A DNA stretch of 64,000 nt from assembly GCF_000316035.1 (NCBI RefSeq), contig NZ_ANHX01000080.1, positions 62,001 through 126,000 on the forward strand. The letters run 5' to 3'. Below, piece after piece: positions 60,076 to 64,000 of this stretch. Below the pieces are notes generated by a model. That model was not told where the DNA came from. It ran no database searches and saw nothing but the letters and a program-made list of their open reading frames with translations. A program made the translations under genes and the position numbers. Positions within the stretch are counted from its first letter, which is position 1. Each line of letters starts with the position of its first letter. Source of the stretch: Paenibacillus sp. PAMC 26794 (GTDB lineage: Bacteria > Bacillota > Bacilli > Paenibacillales > Paenibacillaceae).

Positions 60076-63000
60076 TTAATCTTCGATTCTTTTCTTTTTG
60101 AATTTCATCAGGAACTCATACACAATCGGTACGATAACCAGGGTGAGCAGCGTGGAGCTGATCAGACCACCGATTACGGTGATTCCTAATCCCTTCGAGA
60201 TGATACCCGCACTCTCTTCGAGACCCGTTACCAGTGGCAACAGGGCACCAATGGTCGCGAGAGCGGTCATCAGAATTGGACGCAGACGAGTTGCGCCGGC
60301 TTCCAGCAAGGCTTCACGGGTAGACATACCCTCTTTTTCCTTGTGAATCACACGGTCGATCAACACGATGGCGTTGGTGACCACGATCCCGATGAGCATC
60401 AGTCCACCCATCATGGCGGAGACGTCGAGCGTACCACCAGCGATGAACAAACCTACCATAATACCAATAACCGTAAATGGCAGGGAGAACAGGATTGCGA
60501 ATGGTGCCAATCCGCCGCCGAATGTAACAACGAGCACGAAGTATACAATGGCGATGGCCGCCAGCATGGCGAGACCCAGTTGAGTAAAGGTATCATTAAT
60601 CTGTTCGGTTGTACCGCCAAACTTCACTTCAACGCCATCAGGCAGATCCAGCTTGTCGATCTCAGCCTGTAGGTTACTCGAAGCTTTCGTTACATCCGAA
60701 GCCAGGATGTTGGCTGTGACTTGTACAACAACCTTACCATCAATTTGCATGATGGAGTTCGGGGAAGTACCTTCTTCCACTTTGGCAACATCTTTGATCG
60801 GAACTTGGATGCCGAGCGGTGAAGTGACGGTTTCATCCTCAATCTCATCAATACTGCTGAATGTTTTGTCGTCTGTCTCTACATATACTTTATACGTTTT
60901 ATTATCAATATCCACTTCCGTGAGCACAGGACGTTCCCGTGCCGGGCTCAGTGCCATAGCCAGTTGGCCTGCAGTCAGGCCCAGGGAACTTAGTTTCTCC
61001 TGATCTGCAACGAGCGTATACTGCCCGTAGGTGTCAGCGAGTGTCGTGTCTGCTTTTTCAAAATTATCCTTGTCCGCTTCAACCAGTTTCAGAATCTCGT
61101 CCGATACAGGTTTGAGTTGCTCTACATTATCGCCATAGATGGAGAGGCTCAGACCACTGCTACCCAGACCGCCGGACATGTCGAGTTCATTCCAGGTTCC
61201 TACGGTAACTTCCTTCTTCAGACCTTCTACAAGCTGTTTTTTCACTTGAGTAAAGTCTTTCGTATCTTCGTTATATTCAATATAGAATAGAGCCGAGTTG
61301 GAACCACCGCCACCCATACTGCTCAGTGGGTTCGTGCCGCCGATGGAATATTGCATTTTCTCCAGACCCGGTTGTTCCAGCAACCACTTCTCGGCAACGA
61401 GTGCTTCTTTTTCTACATCTTCACGCAAAGCTCCGGTTTGCGGGCTGTACGTAATGGTCACATATTTATCCTGTTGTTCCGGCAAGAAGCTTGCACCGAT
61501 GAACGGGTACAGGAACAAACTGCCGACCAGCAGGATCACTGCAATACTGACCGTGATGAGTTTGTGTGACAGAGTCCAGTTCAGCAGGCGTTTGTAACCT
61601 TCCGCCATCTTGCCTGGTTTTTCTTCGTGATTCTGTTTGTTCTTCAACCCTTTACGGAACAGGGTGTGCGCAAGCATCGGCACAATGGTAATTGCCACGA
61701 TCAGGGATGCCAGCAAAGCGAATACCATGGTCAGTGCAAATGGTGTGAATAACTCACCGACCATACCGCTTACCAATGCCAGTGGCAGGAATACAGCAAT
61801 CGTTACGATCGTGGAAGAAAGGATTGGCACAAACATCTCGCGCGTTGCTTCGCGGACCAGTTCACGGCCTTTCAATCTCTCACCTTTAAGTGTTAATCTG
61901 CGGTAGATGTTCTCGATAACAACGATGGAATCATCGACAACCCGTCCGATGGCAACCGTCATGGCACCCAGCGTCATCATGTTCAAGGTGATATCCATCA
62001 TATTGAGCGCAGTCAATGCCATGAGCAAGGAGAGCGGTATCGAGATAATGGAGATAATGGTTGAACGAATATTACGCAGGAATAGCAGGATGATCAGGAT
62101 GGCAAACAAAGCGCCAAAAACGGCTTTGCCCAGCATCGTGTTCACCGAGTCCTGAATCGGCTTACCTTGGTCGAGCAGGACAGTCAAATCAGCATTTTTG
62201 AACTGCGATTGCAACTCTTCCGCTTTATCTTTGACTGCGTTAACGACATCAACCGTGTTGGCATCGTTGGATTTTACAATGGAAATACCGATCGATTCCT
62301 TACCGTCTGTCCGGGAAATGGATTCCGCTTGACCGATGACTTCGATCTTGGCAATTTCACTTAATCTCACTGTAGGGATACCAGCTGCGTTGGCAGCACC
62401 TGAAGGGCTACCCACACCGGCATTACCACCAGCGGCTTGGCCTGCAGCATGGTCCGTTCCTTGTGAAGCACTTGGAGCGGTACCTTGACCAGCTTCACCA
62501 GTTGGTGCTCCAGAGCCTTGGGGGGCTGCGTTTGAACCATTGCCTGTGGAAGCTTCCGCACCGCCGGGTACGACTGGAATGGCAAGGTTTTTCAGATCAT
62601 CAATATCGACGACGTTTCCATCCACGACAACGGCCTTCTGGGATTTATCCAGTTCGAACAATCCAAGGGGCACACGGATGGAGGAACCTTGAACGATACC
62701 GTTTACCGTATCTTCCGTTAGGCCCAGCTCGGCCATTTTGGCTTGGTCAAACTTCAATTGAACTTCTTTCACATATTGACCGGACACCTGGACCTGAGCT
62801 ACACCGTCAATATCTTCGAGTGCAGGCTGAATATCCGATTCAACCAGTCGTGTCAATTGTTCCAGGTCACCACCGTCCTTGTCGGACAGGCTCAGAGATA
62901 CAACCGGGAAAGAGTTAATGCTGAACTTGGAAATGGTCGGCTTCTGTACGCTGTCAGGCAGTTGTACTTCATTCAGTGCCTCACGAACGGTTGCCGTCGC

Positions 63001-63312
63001 GTTGGTCAGATCTGTTCCATAATCAAATTCGAGTGTGATCGATGCTGCGTTCTCCATGGAAGTGGAGGTCACCGTCTTCACGCCATCTACATTGCGTAGT
63101 TTTACTTCCAGAGGCTTCGTGACATCCTCAACAATTCCCTCCGGTGCAGCCCCCGGATCAATGGCAGTGACATTCAGAAACGGTACGTTGATGTTTGGGA
63201 TTGTCTCTTGTTTCATCGTCAATCCGCTGTACAAACCTGCGAAAGAGATGATAATCGTCAGAATCCAAATCGCAAACTTGTTGTTCAGTGAAAAATTAAT
63301 AATACCTTTCAT
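60076..63312 (-). CDS. swrC: RND-family efflux transporter, SwrC/YerP-like
   Basis: A 1078-residue resistance-nodulation-division pump, a proton-driven exporter. TM1 is at about 12-32 (FAIWILTIIISFAGLYSG), then a large outer domain, five further segments around 370-500 with ALNMMDITLNMMTLGAMTVAIGRVVDDSIVVIENIYRR (proton-relay aspartates in GRVVDDS), a second outer domain and TM7-12. In B. subtilis SwrC exports surfactin and is needed for swarming. Residues about 250-310 form a Gly/Ala/Ser/Thr/Gln-rich, strand-free insertion in the first outer domain. No membrane fusion partner or outer-membrane gene is nearby, normal for Gram-positive RND pumps. A TetR-family gene lies just upstream on the same strand. 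Confidence 0.9.
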   Translation of the reverse strand: MKGIINFSLNNKFAIWILTIIISFAGLYSGLTMKQETIPNINVPFLNVTAIDPGAAPEGIVEDVTKPLEVKLRNVDGVKTVTSTSMENAASITLEFDYGTDLTNATATVREALNEVQLPDSVQKPTISKFSINSFPVVSLSLSDKDGGDLEQLTRLVESDIQPALEDIDGVAQVQVSGQYVKEVQLKFDQAKMAELGLTEDTVNGIVQGSSIRVPLGLFELDKSQKAVVVDGNVVDIDDLKNLAIPVVPGGAEASTGNGSNAAPQGSGAPTGEAGQGTAPSASQGTDHAAGQAAGGNAGVGSPSGAANAAGIPTVRLSEIAKIEVIGQAESISRTDGKESIGISIVKSNDANTVDVVNAVKDKAEELQSQFKNADLTVLLDQGKPIQDSVNTMLGKAVFGALFAILIILLFLRNIRSTIISIISIPLSLLMALTALNMMDITLNMMTLGAMTVAIGRVVDDSIVVIENIYRRLTLKGERLKGRELVREATREMFVPILSSTIVTIAVFLPLALVSGMVGELFTPFALTMVFALLASLIVAITIVPMLAHTLFRKGLKNKQNHEEKPGKMAEGYKRLLNWTLSHKLITVSIAVILLVGSLFLYPFIGASFLPEQQDKYVTITYSPQTGALREDVEKEALVAEKWLLEQPGLEKMQYSIGGTNPLSSMGGGGSNSALFYIEYNEDTKDFTQVKKQLVEGLKKEVTVGTWNELDMSGGLGSSGLSLSIYGDNVEQLKPVSDEILKLVEADKDNFEKADTTLADTYGQYTLVADQEKLSSLGLTAGQLAMALSPARERPVLTEVDIDNKTYKVYVETDDKTFSSIDEIEDETVTSPLGIQVPIKDVAKVEEGTSPNSIMQIDGKVVVQVTANILASDVTKASSNLQAEIDKLDLPDGVEVKFGGTTEQINDTFTQLGLAMLAAIAIVYFVLVVTFGGGLAPFAILFSLPFTVIGIMVGLFIAGGTLDVSAMMGGLMLIGIVVTNAIVLIDRVIHKEKEGMSTREALLEAGATRLRPILMTALATIGALLPLVTGLEESAGIISKGLGITVIGGLISSTLLTLVIVPIVYEFLMKFKKKRIED

Positions 63313-63345
63313 ACGATGGTTTCTTCTCCTCTCTGTTTCTCCTGT

Positions 63346-64000
63346 TTATGTGTGTGACGAGTCAGCTTGGATGAACCGGCTATACATGGCATCCAGAATA
63401 TGCTGAAGCTCGGAGTGCAAAGATTGAATGGCAGTTACGTTCTCCAGATTGTGCATCATGCCCAGAATAATGGCACGCCGCGGTGTGAATTCCATCATCT
63501 CCTGCCGGAGAATGGCAATGGTCTCAAGTACATCATTCTTTGGTTGCCCAGCAGGCAATTCGGAGGCAGCAATATCCTGCATTTTCTTGATAATATGAAT
63601 AGGATGCCGCATCACCGTGGAATCCGGATGGGGTTCGGTAATCCATGCAGGCCAGTCCTCCAAAGGAATCAAAGGCAAAGGTCGCTGCTTAAGGAATCCG
63701 TGCGCTGCATAGTCCATCATTTGCAGTAAATTTGTTGCCATTTTGGTAACGGTAAGGGACGGCATCTCTGTAAACCAGATTTTGACGTAGGAAAGGAATA
63801 GCCCCTGTGTCAGCAAAATAAGGTCAATCGTATAAGGTTCAATCTCCGATCCGTACTGCTCCTCCAGCTTATCCTTAAACCAATGTAAGGTACGGACTTC
63901 CAGATCTCTTTGCAGCGGATGGCATTGTTCCTTGCGTTGCTGTTCATCATCCATCATCATGCTGCGCATCTGTACTCGCAAAAACTCCTTAAGTTCGGCA
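63346..64000 (-). CDS. TetR-family regulator, C-terminal part (5' end outside window)
   Basis: The frame is open to the right edge of the window (AELKEFLRVQ just before the internal start at 63981), so the N-terminal DNA-binding helix-turn-helix lies beyond it. About 218 residues are seen, all helical. They include LRVQMRSMMMDDEQQRKEQCHPLQRDLEVRTLHWFKDKL in pieces and a basic/acidic ligand-binding region, matching the C-terminal domain of longer TetR regulators. It ends 33 bases before the swrC-like gene on the same strand, so the two are likely one operon with the regulator controlling the pump. The assignment rests on the C-terminal pattern and context. Confidence 0.65.
   Translation of the reverse strand, partial: AELKEFLRVQMRSMMMDDEQQRKEQCHPLQRDLEVRTLHWFKDKLEEQYGSEIEPYTIDLILLTQGLFLSYVKIWFTEMPSLTVTKMATNLLQMMDYAAHGFLKQRPLPLIPLEDWPAWITEPHPDSTVMRHPIHIIKKMQDIAASELPAGQPKNDVLETIAILRQEMMEFTPRRAIILGMMHNLENVTAIQSLHSELQHILDAMYSRFIQADSSHT

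Noticed and set aside
1..64000. CRISPR arrays, rRNA, tRNA genes or prophage
   Set aside because: No regularly spaced repeats, no tRNA cloverleaf or rRNA sequence, and no phage structural genes were noticed on either strand.

Overview
The window reads as chromosome from a Paenibacillus-like member of the Bacillota. The grounds are strong AGGAGG-type ribosome binding sites, mid G+C in most of the DNA, two YesM/YesN-type two-component systems beside sugar ABC transporters that carry no ATPase of their own, Btr- and LacI-type regulators, a SwrC-type RND pump, and a bacterial-type glutaminyl-tRNA synthetase. The genus is inferred from gene content; no rRNA or tRNA gene is present to confirm it.

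Layout. 1-7.9 kb: end of an NADH oxidase, a small secreted protein, a formate/nitrite channel followed by a molybdopterin oxidoreductase, an MFS permease, and an LCMT-like methyltransferase behind a consensus promoter and a terminator-like hairpin. 8.1-16.6 kb: a sugar uptake locus (response regulator, two LplB/YtcP-type permeases, lipoprotein, sensor kinase, second lipoprotein), ending in a 230 bp element with inverted ends. 16.9-21.5 kb, minus strand: an ABC exporter whose native start is cut by an amber codon, a siderophore-binding lipoprotein behind a Fur-like box, and a Btr-like AraC/binding-protein fusion. 22-26.6 kb: a LacI regulator with three matching operators and a GH94 phosphorylase (probably 1,2-beta-oligoglucan phosphorylase). 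26.6-32.5 kb: a MerR-methyltransferase fusion, two GNAT acetyltransferases, an SDR protein with an atypical active site, a DUF2164 protein that seems to start at ATT, and glnS.

32.7-41.0 kb is the unusual part: a decayed IS3-family transposase, then an AT-rich operon between two terminators. It encodes a MauE-like membrane protein, a membrane-anchored companion, a 66-residue peptide with six cysteines, two MauD/TlpA-like thioredoxin-fold proteins, an ABC exporter without a peptidase domain, a small beta-rich protein, and a MacB/FtsX-type ABC complex (two permeases and an ATPase). I read it as a horizontally acquired locus for a disulfide-rich secreted peptide, probably a bacteriocin, with its own redox factors, export and self-protection. 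I do not recognise the peptide family.

41.1-52.7 kb: an MFS transporter, mobA, an AraC regulator divergent from a GH42 beta-galactosidase, then a second sensor kinase/response regulator/sugar ABC operon. 52.8-64 kb: a MocR-type regulator divergent from a LysE exporter, a soluble YfmS-like chemoreceptor, moaA, a large chemoreceptor with an apparently cytoplasmic sensor, swrC, and the C-terminal part of a TetR-family regulator running off the edge. moaA and mobA supply the molybdopterin cofactor that the oxidoreductase at 3.3 kb would need.
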